DNA of 64,000 nucleotides from Pseudovibrio denitrificans JCM 12308 (GTDB lineage Bacteria; Pseudomonadota; Alphaproteobacteria; Rhizobiales; Stappiaceae), in NCBI RefSeq assembly GCF_001310815.1, contig NZ_BAZK01000011.1, positions 1-64,000 on the forward strand, given 5' to 3'. Below are positions 44,543 through 54,774 of this stretch, piece by piece. The position numbers and the translations under genes were made by a program. The notes beneath the pieces were generated by a model. That model saw only the letters and a list, made by a program, of their open reading frames with translations. It did no database searches and had not been told where the DNA came from. Each line of letters begins with the position of its first letter. The stretch's first letter is position 1.

Positions 44543-44953
44543 TTACCGAAGTAAGCGTTGAAGCTTTTCGCGCTGCTTACTTAGAAACCACTCTTCACTA
44601 TCAGCAGTAAATAGCAGGATCGTGCCATATATGCCCATAGCTGTAACAATAAATTGAGCAAAAGTAGACGGGTTAGAATAATCATTGGTAGGCAGGTCAT
44701 AGATAAAAAGCGCTACAGCCAACACTTGCAAGATGATCCAGATCCATTTTGCGATGACGCTACGCAGCCTACTTACCAGCAACATTAGTCCTATTTCAAA
44801 GCCCAAAAGGAACAATAAGCCGCCAAATATTAATAAGGGAGTTGCGTCAGCTGGAAAAGGCTGAAGCGGGAAAAAAAGGCCGCTAATGATCCCAATGACA
44901 AGTGACCATATAATGAGTTTTTCAAATAATTTAATAGAGTTAGGCATTTGCAT
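44543..44953 (-). CDS. Small membrane protein, first tandem copy
   Basis: 136 residues with four predicted membrane helices (about 12-28, 38-60, 68-86, 100-116) and a positively charged C-terminus KQREKLQRLLR. It is intact, unlike its downstream paralog, from which it is separated by 105 bp in the same direction. The RSVIAKWIWII segment is identical in both copies and must be constrained. No enzyme motif or known family was recognised. The start could also be the second Met at codon 3. Confidence 0.7.
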   Translation of the reverse strand: MQMPNSIKLFEKLIIWSLVIGIISGLFFPLQPFPADATPLLIFGGLLFLLGFEIGLMLLVSRLRSVIAKWIWIILQVLAVALFIYDLPTNDYSNPSTFAQFIVTAMGIYGTILLFTADSEEWFLSKQREKLQRLLR

Positions 44954-45325
44954 GGAAATTCCAAACCTCAGAGAAAAGTAGTACTACAAAACATCAGGCT
45001 ACCTGCGACGAGAGGGCTGACTGCCGATCTGTATATTTAATTGCATTAACTTATATATGTATACTTCTAGTTGTTATTCTGCTTCAAGAAATGTCCTAAA
45101 GTTGTGCACATCATCCACTTAACTATCATAGGTACGAGACGTCCCGTGCAAAGCTATTCGCACATTCCTTACGCTTTTGCTGAACGCTAGTCTGAATGGA
45201 AATAAGACCCCATTTGTAGAGGATGATTTGGCCTTTCAATATAGTTTGCTTGGGGAAAGTCGATTTAAATGATTGCATACCTTGCCGTTTGTTAGGTGAG
45301 TTGGAGCGAGTGTAAGCAACAAAAA
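44954..45325. other. Intergenic region downstream of groEL
   Basis: No supported gene. It is AT-rich near 45030-45120. It should hold the promoter of the small membrane protein genes. Confidence 0.4.
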
Positions 45326-45347
45326 AGGGCGCCCCGAGGGACGCCCT
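45326..45347 (-). terminator. Terminator of groES-groEL
   Basis: On the minus strand AGGGCGTCCC / GGGGCGCCCT forms a GC-rich stem followed by TTTTTT. Confidence 0.9.
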
Positions 45348-45375
45348 AATTCTCATAGACTTATGAGGGATTGGC

Positions 45376-47037
<1,662 letters not shown>

Positions 47038-47091
47038 TCACTTAAATTCTTGTATTTACAGAAGGAACGAGGGTTTGCTCGATGGCTTTAA

Positions 47092-47379
47092 TTAAGCCAG
47101 AACGCCCATGATGTCGGATTCCTTCATGATCAGCAGGTCTTCACCGTCGATCTTAACTTCAGTACCGGACCATTTGCCGAACAGAACGCGGTCGCCAGCT
47201 TTAAGGTCGATAGCGATCAGCTCACCGTTGTCCTTGCGTGCGCCAGGACCTACTGCAACTACTTCGCCTTCCTGTGGCTTTTCTTTTGCAGTGTCAGGGA
47301 TGATGATGCCACCAGCAGTCTTTTCTTCAGACTCGATACGGCGAACGACAACACGGTCGTGTAGCGGACGAAACTTCAT
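47092..47379 (-). CDS. groS: 10 kDa co-chaperonin GroES
   Basis: 95 residues, the normal GroES size. Starts [21 protein letters not shown], contains the mobile loop [17 protein letters not shown] and the roof loop region, and ends [11 protein letters not shown]. It caps the GroEL chamber. First gene of the operon, with CIRCE and promoter about 100-170 bp upstream, so repression by HrcA and heat induction are expected. Confidence 0.98.
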   Translation of the reverse strand: MKFRPLHDRVVVRRIESEEKTAGGIIIPDTAKEKPQEGEVVAVGPGARKDNGELIAIDLKAGDRVLFGKWSGTEVKIDGEDLLIMKESDIMGVLA

Positions 47380-47481
47380 AATTGGCTCTTCCTCTCATAC
47401 GCGAGCGTCCCTTTTAGGCAACGCCCGGACGCGAAGGTTAAAAACTTTGAGAGTGGGTGAAACCTTGCGGCCCCACAGTGA

Positions 47482-47508
47482 TTAGCACTCCCAAAGGCAG
47501 AGTGCTAA
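47482..47508. promoter_or_regulatory. CIRCE operator (HrcA binding site) of groESL
   Basis: TTAGCACTC-N9-GAGTGCTAA is a perfect match to the CIRCE consensus with 9-bp arms, 103 bp upstream of groES. HrcA should repress the operon through it. Confidence 0.97.
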
Positions 47509-47521
47509 CAACCGGGAAATG

Positions 47522-47550
47522 ATGTAGTTTCACGCCTCTGTATAGTCAAG
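47522..47550 (-). promoter_or_regulatory. Probable groESL promoter
   Basis: On the minus strand CTTGAC (47545-47550) and CTACAT (47522-47527) are separated by 17 bp, just upstream of CIRCE. The -35 matches both sigma-32-like and housekeeping alphaproteobacterial promoters. Confidence 0.6.
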
Positions 47551-47699
47551 GAGAGAGCAGCAAAAAAATAATCTGAACGGCAAAAAATATAGGAATACTG
47601 CGAGAATTTGGGGGTAATCTGGGTGCAAGTTCAACTCAGATTAGACCAATGGACTGTCGCATAGGGAAAGTTCGCAGGAACCCGGAATCAGGCAAAAGA

Positions 47700-47729
47700 A
47701 AAGCCGGCTTTAATATCAAAGCCAGCTTT
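47700..47729 (-). terminator. Terminator of the exported protein gene
   Basis: A 12-bp stem with one mismatch (AAAGCTGGCTTT / AAAGCCGGCTTT on the minus strand) followed by TCTTTT. Confidence 0.75.
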
Positions 47730-47757
47730 TGAATGGTCTGCGTAAGGCTTAAGCCAA

Positions 47758-48330
47758 TCAGTTCTGAAGAGCAGCCTCTGTCATGGAGAACGGAAGCTCG
47801 AAGCTGCCGGACTTATCAGAGTTCTCGTCGTTGAACCGAACCTTCAGCACATACTCACCTGTCTGCAAGCCAGTCAGGTTGAAGCTGAGGGAAGTCTGGT
47901 ACTCACGGATCTGGTTGAAGCTCTCAGAATGCAGGGTGGTGAACCCGTCCTGAGAAGCCAGCACCTGACCGGTGGTGTTGCGCAGTTCAAAATCCACGCT
48001 CAGATCAATCGCATACTTGCCGCCGGTCTCCTTGTAGGAAAAGCCGACAGGCTCAGCATAAACAGTCAGCGGATCTCCGCTCTGGAACTCAGCAGTTTCC
48101 AGAGGCGTGTAAGAACCGTAACTCTCGGCTGGCAATGCAATGAATTTGGCTGCGGTAAAAGCGAGTGGCTGCTGCTGCCAGGCAACGGCATATGCATCTT
48201 GTGCAGCTTTAAAGTCAGCGCTCAGCGCCGTCGCTTCTTCAGCAGATGCGGCGCTACCCAACAAAGCAACCGCAAAGATGGAATAGGTCGCAGCTTTGGC
48301 AGCTGACATCCCTTTCACTGTAAATGGCAT
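47758..48330 (-). CDS. Exported protein of unknown function
   Basis: 190 residues from the ATG at 48330, preceded by GGGGG at good spacing (the frame is open to 48372). A signal peptide ends SAASA. The mature protein is beta-rich, with VDFELRNTTGQVLASQDGF and LSFNLTGLQTGEYVLKVRFND near the end, resembling the immunoglobulin-like folds that describe ligand or polymer binding domains. No family was recognised. It sits between groESL and the sigma-54 regulator with its own terminator. A periplasmic or outer-surface location is likely. Confidence 0.75.
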   Translation of the reverse strand: MPFTVKGMSAAKAATYSIFAVALLGSAASAEEATALSADFKAAQDAYAVAWQQQPLAFTAAKFIALPAESYGSYTPLETAEFQSGDPLTVYAEPVGFSYKETGGKYAIDLSVDFELRNTTGQVLASQDGFTTLHSESFNQIREYQTSLSFNLTGLQTGEYVLKVRFNDENSDKSGSFELPFSMTEAALQN

Positions 48331-48504
48331 TCTTAGCCCCCTAGAGCCAGCAGAACACAAAATCTGCGGCACTCACCTGATTCTTGGCGGTGGTATAACT
48401 CTTAAATCTAAGGGAGACAATACTGCCCCAATTCCTGAGGCAGCTTAGATATGCGTCGTGAAGACATTCCTCATGCGATGGTTAAGCAATTACCACGCAA
48501 ACCA

Positions 48505-49956
48505 TCACGCGTTGGCGCGCTCAGCCCAGGACTGTTTCTTGCGATAAATGGTAGAAGGGCTGATTTCCAGCGCTGCCGCCGCAAGTGCGATATTGCCGTC
48601 AAATGTCTCCAGCGTCGTCTCGATAATCTGCTTCTCCTGGAACCAGAGCGGCTCAATGGAGCGACCCATGCTTGGAGCAGGTTCAGCAGTGCCAAAGGCA
48701 ATCTCAGAGAGCACTGGCACAGTCTGCTCACGCAGCAACGGGGAAAGCATGAGTTCGGTGACCTCATCACCGTCATTCATCACCACAAGCTGACGAATGA
48801 CATTCTCCAGCTCACGCACGTTGCCAGGCCAGTTATGTTGGAGCAGAAGCGCTTCTGCATAAGTTGAAAAGCGCTGAAACCTGCGGTTTTCTTCTTCTGC
48901 GTACTTCTTCAGGAAGGTGAGGGCGAGGGACGGAATATCCTCCCGGCGCTCACGAAGAGCTGGCAAACGGATCGGCAATACATGAAGGCGATAAAACAGA
49001 TCTTCACGGAAACGACCAGCTGCAATTTCGGTCTTTGGATCTCTGTTCGTCGCACAGATCACACGCAAGTCCAGCGAACGGGTCTTATGCTCGCCAACAC
49101 GCTGAATGGAGCCGGTTTGTAGGAAGCGCAGCAGCTTGCTCTGCAGGCAAAGTTCCATCTCACCAATCTCATCCAGGAACAGTGTTCCACCATCCGCAAG
49201 CTCAGCCGCACCAGCTCTGGCTTCGTCCGCTCCGGTAAAGGCACCACGTGCATGACCGAAGATTTCAGACTCCATCAGATTGGCTGGAATCGCTCCACAG
49301 TTGATTGCGACAAAAGGCCCAGCTTTCCGCGCAGATCTGGCGTGAAGCGCCTGTGCACACAGTTCCTTGCCTGTACCTGATTCCCCAGTAATGAACGCAG
49401 GTGCACTGGATGTCGCCATCCGTTTGATCTGCGCATAAACGCTCTGCATGCGGTTGGAGGAACCAACAAACCCCTCAAACTGAGAGGAAGTTCCGGACGC
49501 TTCACCAGAGACAATCGCATCCGAACCAGTAGATGCTGTCACGGACGGCGAAGGCGCAGCGGATTTGAAGACACCGAGGTGAGCCTCAAGCTTCTCCAGA
49601 AGCATTTCGCTGGTGTAAGGCTTGGTCAAAAAGTCATGCGCACCGTTGCGCATAGCATTCATGGCGCGGCTCACAGAACCCTTGGCGCTCACAGCGATCA
49701 GAACCGCGCGTGGAGCAGCAGCAACGATCTCTGAAAGCTCAGCTTCTCCGCCAATGCATTCAAGGTCGACAATGACGATATTGATTGGGGTATGCCGCAG
49801 AAAAGCGACTGCATGCTCTTTGCTGGAAAGAATATGCGCAGGTTGTCCGCTGGTCACGTACTTCGACAAAGCGCTGCTGGTTTTGCGAGCCTCTGTGCGA
49901 TTGGTGTCCACGACACAGGCGTTCAAAAACCTATTGTTAGCTTTGGGGGATCCCAT
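48505..49956 (-). CDS. Sigma-54-dependent response regulator (NtrC type)
   Basis: 483 residues in three parts. Residues 12-130 form a receiver domain with candidate phosphorylation Asp in VIVDLE and the conserved Lys in LTKPYT; the usual double acidic pair at the start is reduced to one (CVVDTN). Residues 165-390 are the AAA+ domain: GESGTGKELCAQALH (Walker A), GAFTGAD (sigma-54 contact), GGTLFLDEIGEM (Walker B) and WPGNVRELENV. The C-terminus has a Fis-type helix-turn-helix (GNIALAAAALEISPSTIYRK). No partner histidine kinase is adjacent. The ribosome binding site lies in one arm of a long inverted repeat (49965-50055), which may control translation. Confidence 0.93.
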   Translation of the reverse strand: MGSPKANNRFLNACVVDTNRTEARKTSSALSKYVTSGQPAHILSSKEHAVAFLRHTPINIVIVDLECIGGEAELSEIVAAAPRAVLIAVSAKGSVSRAMNAMRNGAHDFLTKPYTSEMLLEKLEAHLGVFKSAAPSPSVTASTGSDAIVSGEASGTSSQFEGFVGSSNRMQSVYAQIKRMATSSAPAFITGESGTGKELCAQALHARSARKAGPFVAINCGAIPANLMESEIFGHARGAFTGADEARAGAAELADGGTLFLDEIGEMELCLQSKLLRFLQTGSIQRVGEHKTRSLDLRVICATNRDPKTEIAAGRFREDLFYRLHVLPIRLPALRERREDIPSLALTFLKKYAEEENRRFQRFSTYAEALLLQHNWPGNVRELENVIRQLVVMNDGDEVTELMLSPLLREQTVPVLSEIAFGTAEPAPSMGRSIEPLWFQEKQIIETTLETFDGNIALAAAALEISPSTIYRKKQSWAERANA

Positions 49957-50336
49957 TGGCAGGCAACCTCAAAAATCAATACATCAGGTCGAAAATCATT
50001 CGACACCCTGAGTTTGTGCAAACAGGGTAAACAAACCCTTTTCGTTTTTGAGGTTGGTTGCATTATGCAGTTAATTTCTACTGCCCAGAACGCTTCAGGC
50101 AACTTTCTTGCCTGATAAAATTCACCATGAGGCGGAATCACACACCCAAGTTCAGCTCGCGATTATGACGAAAATCGTATGCATCGATGATATATGTAGC
50201 CTGATTGTCATTCTTGCGGGGACAACACGGGTTTTCCCTAGAAATATGATGGGTATAGGGTTCGAAGGGCCTCGGTAAATGCGGCAAAATTCAGTTATGT
50301 ATTCTCTGATTCGGACCAACAGGTACTCTTGAGGTT
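49957..50336. other. Intergenic region upstream of the sigma-54 regulator and the EAL gene
   Basis: No supported gene. It contains the inverted repeat at 49965-50055 and the divergent promoters of both flanking genes. Confidence 0.4.
49965..50055 (-). promoter_or_regulatory. Inverted repeat that could mask the regulator's ribosome binding site
   Basis: AACCTCAAAAA (49965-49975) and its exact complement TTTTTGAGGTT (50045-50055) can pair in the minus-strand leader. The GAGG ribosome binding site of the regulator, 10 bases before its ATG at 49956, lies inside the paired arm. An inner hairpin (ACCCT-GA-GTTTG / CAAAC-AGGGT) fills the loop. Translational control, for example by temperature or RNA, is inferred. 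Confidence 0.5.
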
Positions 50337-51764
50337 ATGACGCGCTTGGCGAACATTTCCATTTTGTTTTCTATTTCGGCCATTGCAGCCTCTTGCGGCA
50401 CAGTGATGGTCTATCTTTTTGCGCGTCCCGTTGGCGAAGCCATCACCGTTTCTTTCACGGCGATGTGCACCATGATCTTCATCCATTTCATGCTGACCCG
50501 CTCCCAGGAAAAATCTGCGGTATCTGAAGCCGTTAATCGTCTGGAAGAGCGCATCGCGGTCATCGATGATGATGTTGGAAATCTCGAAGGTCGCCTGACC
50601 GGCGTCGAACACAACATCCCACGCCGCACCCGTGAGGAGATTGATCCGCTGTTCGCAGAGGTTGAAGTCATTGGCTCCCTCGTCAAGCAGATGGCAGAAG
50701 CCATGGCGGATATGGAAACCCGTATCGAGGATCAGGGTATCGCCATTGAGGACCAGCGCACCAAACAGGCCATGCTGCAGCCGCAACCGGCACAGCGTCT
50801 GGCATCTCCTCAAGCGACGGTAGCTAAGGAACCATCTGTCGATCTGGCTAGTCAGGCAGCTGCTGCCTTTGCGAGTGCAGCAAGCAAGCCAATGGCCTCA
50901 CCGCAGGAAACATTTGCTGAAACCCGCGCGCCAGAGATGAAGCGTCCAGCCGCACCGCGTATGCATCATCCAAATGCAGCACTGGCTGAGGAAATCCGCG
51001 CCAGCATCGAAGCGGGCAGGGTGGATCTGTACCTCCAGCCAATTGTGACTTTGCCGCAGCGCCGCGTCCGCTACTACGAAGCGTTGACCCGTCTGCGCAA
51101 AGCCAATGGGGACACGCTGGAACCAATCGAGTTTCTGCAGGAAGCAGATCGCACCGGCCAGATGCCAGCGATCGACAACATCCTGCTGTTCCGTTCTCTC
51201 CAGATCCTCAAGCGCTTGGCAACACGCAACAGAGAAGCAGGCCTGTTCTGCAATCTGTCACCAAGCACGCTCATGGATGAAAACTTCTTCCCGGGCTTCC
51301 TGGAGTTTGTGCGCGCCAACGACACGTACTCTGACCTGCTGATCTTCGAATTCTCGCAGGCCGATGTCGCTGTCATGAGCGCGATTGAATACGAAAGCCT
51401 CGCAGCACTTGCAGAACTGGGCTTCCGCTTCTCCGTAGACCGCATCACTGATCTGCGTATGGATTTTCGCGCGCTGGCTGATCGGGGCTTCCGCTTTGCC
51501 AAGCTGCACGCATCCCGCTTGCTGTTACATGAAGATGATCTGGCCAAGAGCAACATCCACCCGGCAGACTTTGGCAGCCTGCTGCAGCGTTATGGCATTG
51601 AGCTGATCGTTGACCACGTGGAAAGTGAAAGCGCTGTGCTGGAGCTTCTGGAGATGGACGTCCGCTGCGCACAGGGCTTCCTGTTCTCACCACCACGTCC
51701 GGTACGTGCGGATGTTCTGCAGGGGGCTCCAAACCCACGCCCGCTAAAAAGAGAGGCGAGCTGA
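50337..51764 (+). CDS. TipF-like membrane protein with a degenerate EAL domain
   Basis: 475 residues. Two membrane helices (about 7-28 and 36-54) are followed by a coiled coil (55-145), an Ala/Pro-rich linker and an EAL domain (215-465). The EAL motif (YYEALTRL, 248-250), Asn306 in CNLSP, Glu338 and QGFLF remain. The DDFG motif reads VDRI and AEGVE reads VDHVE, so c-di-GMP hydrolysis is unlikely, while binding may persist. The same architecture is known for Caulobacter TipF, a c-di-GMP effector for flagellum assembly; assignment here is inference. It is convergent with an M16 peptidase gene. Confidence 0.82.
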   Translation: MTRLANISILFSISAIAASCGTVMVYLFARPVGEAITVSFTAMCTMIFIHFMLTRSQEKSAVSEAVNRLEERIAVIDDDVGNLEGRLTGVEHNIPRRTREEIDPLFAEVEVIGSLVKQMAEAMADMETRIEDQGIAIEDQRTKQAMLQPQPAQRLASPQATVAKEPSVDLASQAAAAFASAASKPMASPQETFAETRAPEMKRPAAPRMHHPNAALAEEIRASIEAGRVDLYLQPIVTLPQRRVRYYEALTRLRKANGDTLEPIEFLQEADRTGQMPAIDNILLFRSLQILKRLATRNREAGLFCNLSPSTLMDENFFPGFLEFVRANDTYSDLLIFEFSQADVAVMSAIEYESLAALAELGFRFSVDRITDLRMDFRALADRGFRFAKLHASRLLLHEDDLAKSNIHPADFGSLLQRYGIELIVDHVESESAVLELLEMDVRCAQGFLFSPPRPVRADVLQGAPNPRPLKREAS

Positions 51765-51808
51765 TTTTCATTAACTCGCCTGCTGCAATTTCTCGATTTC
51801 TCTCAGGA

Positions 51809-53164
51809 TCAGTTTAGCGGCTTGCCAACTGTAACAAAGGTTGGCTCGTTACCGTCAAACATGTCCCGCGCAACTTCGCGAACACCTTCCAGCGTGACTG
51901 CCTCAACCATCTCATTGCGCTTGTCGATGTAATCGATGCCAAGCCCTTGAGTTTGAATGCCTGTCAGCTGACGAGCAATGCTGCTGGAGCTGTCGAAGTT
52001 AAGCGCATAAGAGCCGGTCAGGTAAGACTTCGCTTCCTCAAGCTCAGCAGGGGTAGGACCAGTCTGCGCCATGCGTTCCATTTGCGCTTTGATGATATCA
52101 ATCGCTTCACCAGCTTTATCCGCACGTGTGCCTGTGGAACCCATCAGCAGAGCAGCGTGCTGGTAAGGAACCAGATAGGAACCGACAGAATAAGCAAGGC
52201 CACGCTGCTCACGGATCTCGTTGTAAAGCCATGAGGAGAATGTACCACCACCCAGAATGTGGTTCATTACGAACGCAGACATAAACTTCGGATCGTGGCG
52301 CTTGTAGCCCGGCAGAGCGAATTGAATGGAGGTCTGCGGGCTTTCAAAGTCCACATGCACATTCTTGTCCGTCACAGGTTCTACATTTGGAATCTCAACC
52401 AGATCACCGCTTTCAGGCAGGTCTGCAAAGACCTTGTCCAGAACCACGGCCAGTTCATCGGCGCTGATTGCACCAACAACGCCGATCTTCAAAGAATCCT
52501 TTGCAAAGATCTTCGCACGCTGTACCTTCAGATCATCAGAAGTCAGCTTGGAAACGGTATCCTCAGTGCCACGGCTAGGGCGGCCATAAGGATGATCCGG
52601 GAAGATGGTCTTGGACAGGGTCAGACCCGCGAGCGCATCCGGGCGTTTCAGGCTGCGACGAATACCGGAGATGGTCTGAGCTTTCATGCGCTCCAGCGGA
52701 ACAGCATCAAAACGTGGCTCATTGACCGCAAGACGCAGCATCTCAAAAGTATGGTCCTTGTTCGCCTGTAAGCTCTGGAAGGAGCCATAGAAGAAATCAC
52801 GGCCTGTGCTGAAGGAAAGGCTCATGGTCAGGTCTTCAAGGCGGCCCTGAAAAGCCTGAGAATCCAGATCGCCAGCACCTTCATCAAGCATTGTGCTCAG
52901 CAGATTGGTCACGCCAAGTTTGGCATCTGTGTCCTGAGAGCTGCCACCTGCAAACGCAAAGTTCAGCGCAATGATTGGCACAGTGTAATCTTCCACCAAC
53001 CACGCTGTGATACCGCCAGGGCTCTTGACCTCTTTGATCTCGATCGCCTGACTGCTCTGCGCAAAGCTGGCGACTATTAGGAATGACAGGGCCATCAGAG
53101 CAAACAGGCTTGCTGTCAGTCGGGAAGCGGAGGCAGAAGCTGCCATAAGAACTTTAGCTTTCAT
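51809..53164 (-). CDS. M16 family peptidase-like protein, probably the non-catalytic partner
   Basis: 451 residues with a signal peptide or anchor helix (residues 17-40, ending SSQA). M16 fold segments are FAGGSSQDTDAKLGVTNLLSTMLDEGA and MNHILGGGTFSSWLYNEIREQRGLAYSV (R/Y motif of the M16 C-domain). The zinc-binding HxxEH is absent where the neighbour has it. It therefore resembles the inactive subunit of two-subunit M16 systems. It follows the active partner by 13 bp. The pair is expected to act in the periplasm on peptides. Confidence 0.9.
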   Translation of the reverse strand: MKAKVLMAASASASRLTASLFALMALSFLIVASFAQSSQAIEIKEVKSPGGITAWLVEDYTVPIIALNFAFAGGSSQDTDAKLGVTNLLSTMLDEGAGDLDSQAFQGRLEDLTMSLSFSTGRDFFYGSFQSLQANKDHTFEMLRLAVNEPRFDAVPLERMKAQTISGIRRSLKRPDALAGLTLSKTIFPDHPYGRPSRGTEDTVSKLTSDDLKVQRAKIFAKDSLKIGVVGAISADELAVVLDKVFADLPESGDLVEIPNVEPVTDKNVHVDFESPQTSIQFALPGYKRHDPKFMSAFVMNHILGGGTFSSWLYNEIREQRGLAYSVGSYLVPYQHAALLMGSTGTRADKAGEAIDIIKAQMERMAQTGPTPAELEEAKSYLTGSYALNFDSSSSIARQLTGIQTQGLGIDYIDKRNEMVEAVTLEGVREVARDMFDGNEPTFVTVGKPLN

Positions 53165-53177
53165 GGAGCGTCCCCTC

Positions 53178-54587
53178 TCACTCTACGTTTTCTGCTTGTG
53201 CAGCTGGCATCAGATAGCTCGCCACGCTGGTTTCAGTAAGGTACTTCTGCGCAACGGCCTGAACCTGTTCAGGTGTCACCTTCGCAACCCGTGCAGGCCA
53301 TGTCTGTACTTTGTCGACAGAACCACCTGTTGTCAGTGCGGTGCCAAAAATACGAGCCAGAACATCCTGCTTGTCTTGGGCATAGATTGCAGAGGCCAGC
53401 ATGGAGCGCTTGGAACGTTCCACTTCCTCAGCAGTGACACCGTTTTCCAGAAGGTCATTCACAATGGAAAGCGCCTTCTTCTCCAGCTCCTCCAAAGAAA
53501 CGCCATCCTTCGGTGAGGAATAGAGAATGAGACGGGTGTCATCCAAAGCGGTAGATTGATACCAGGCGCCTGCACTGGTCGCCATTTCACCCTCAATCAC
53601 CAGCTCTTGGTACAGGCGGCTGTTAACGCCACCACCTAGAATGTCAGAGAGAACTTCCAGAGCTTCAGATTCAGTTGGCTCTGCGGTGGTAGAGCTTGGA
53701 ACAATCCAGCCATGCTGCAGGCTTGGTTGAGCAACCTGATCGCTCTGCAGGCTCACTTCACGGTTGCCCGGAACGATCTGCACATGCGGACGGTCACGAG
53801 GACCCGGCTCTGCGCGTTGCTCCACCTTGCCGTAAGTCTTCTTGGCAAGGTCCAGAACATCTTCGGAGGTCACATCACCCGCCACAATCAGGATGGCATT
53901 GTTCGGGGTATAGTACTTGTCGTAAAACGCGATTGCATCGTCTTTGTTCAGGCTTTGAATCTCATCTTTCCAACCGATGACCGGAATGCCATACGGGCTG
54001 TTTGGAAACAGGACCTGATCAAAGGTTTCGGAAAGACGAGCTGCCGGGCTGCGGTCCACGCGCTGCGAGCGCTCTTCCAGCACCACGTCGCGTTCCGGGT
54101 TAACCTGCTTCTCGGTCAGGATCAGGTTGGACATGCGATCGGCTTCATAGCCCATCACCATCTCCAGATGCTCTTTGGCAACCTGCTGGTAGTAAGCGGT
54201 GTAATCCTGAGAGGTAAAGGCGTTTTCCTGACCACCCACCTGAGCAACCATCTTGGAGAACTCACCTTCCGGTGTATTCTTGGTTCCCTTAAACATGAGA
54301 TGTTCTAGAAAATGCGCGAGGCCCGATTTACCGGGTTCTTCATCAGCACCACCAACGCGGTACCACACCATATGCGTTACGATAGGTGCACGGCGATCTG
54401 GGATAACAACCACCTGAAGGCCGTTGTCGAGCGTGCTTTGAGAGACATCGGTTCCACCGATGCGAATTTTGGAGAAGTCTTCGATTGAAGCTTTCCCTGT
54501 TGTATCCGCAGCCACGGGCAATACTGAGCTTGCGAAAACAACGAGACTTAAAGCAAGGGCTTTAAGCGTGAGAGATCGACCAGTCAC
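53178..54587 (-). CDS. M16 family zinc peptidase
   Basis: 469 residues with a signal peptide. Start is a GTG at 54587 with GGGAG upstream. The inverted zinc motif HFLEH (SGLAHFLEHLMFKGT) gives two His ligands and the catalytic Glu, and the third ligand Glu lies further on in the VNPERDVVLEERSQR segment. The C-terminal domain has LGGGVNSRLYQELV and a GAWYQSTALDD variant. It is probably the catalytic subunit of a heterodimer with the HxxEH-lacking protein that follows. Location is periplasmic. It is part of the conserved order ileS, lspA, lipoprotein, M16, M16. Confidence 0.93.
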   Translation of the reverse strand: MTGRSLTLKALALSLVVFASSVLPVAADTTGKASIEDFSKIRIGGTDVSQSTLDNGLQVVVIPDRRAPIVTHMVWYRVGGADEEPGKSGLAHFLEHLMFKGTKNTPEGEFSKMVAQVGGQENAFTSQDYTAYYQQVAKEHLEMVMGYEADRMSNLILTEKQVNPERDVVLEERSQRVDRSPAARLSETFDQVLFPNSPYGIPVIGWKDEIQSLNKDDAIAFYDKYYTPNNAILIVAGDVTSEDVLDLAKKTYGKVEQRAEPGPRDRPHVQIVPGNREVSLQSDQVAQPSLQHGWIVPSSTTAEPTESEALEVLSDILGGGVNSRLYQELVIEGEMATSAGAWYQSTALDDTRLILYSSPKDGVSLEELEKKALSIVNDLLENGVTAEEVERSKRSMLASAIYAQDKQDVLARIFGTALTTGGSVDKVQTWPARVAKVTPEQVQAVAQKYLTETSVASYLMPAAQAENVE

Positions 54588-54691
54588 GTAGGGGGCTCCC
54601 TTTAAAATGAGCAGGACACAGCTGCCCTACCTATAGCGTGATTGTGGTTAATCTCCTCGTGAATTATTCGTAATCTATTGCAGCTATAATG

Positions 54692-54717
54692 AAAAAAGCG
54701 CGAACATCGTCGCGCTT
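54692..54717 (-). terminator. Terminator of the lipoprotein gene
   Basis: A 7-bp stem AAGCGCG / CGCGCTT followed by TTTT on the minus strand, separating it from the M16 genes. Confidence 0.8.
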
Positions 54718-54774
54718 GCTTCATAATTTACTAAGGCTTTCAGCGGGCTTTTAACGCCCTGAGAGAGGTCTCTC

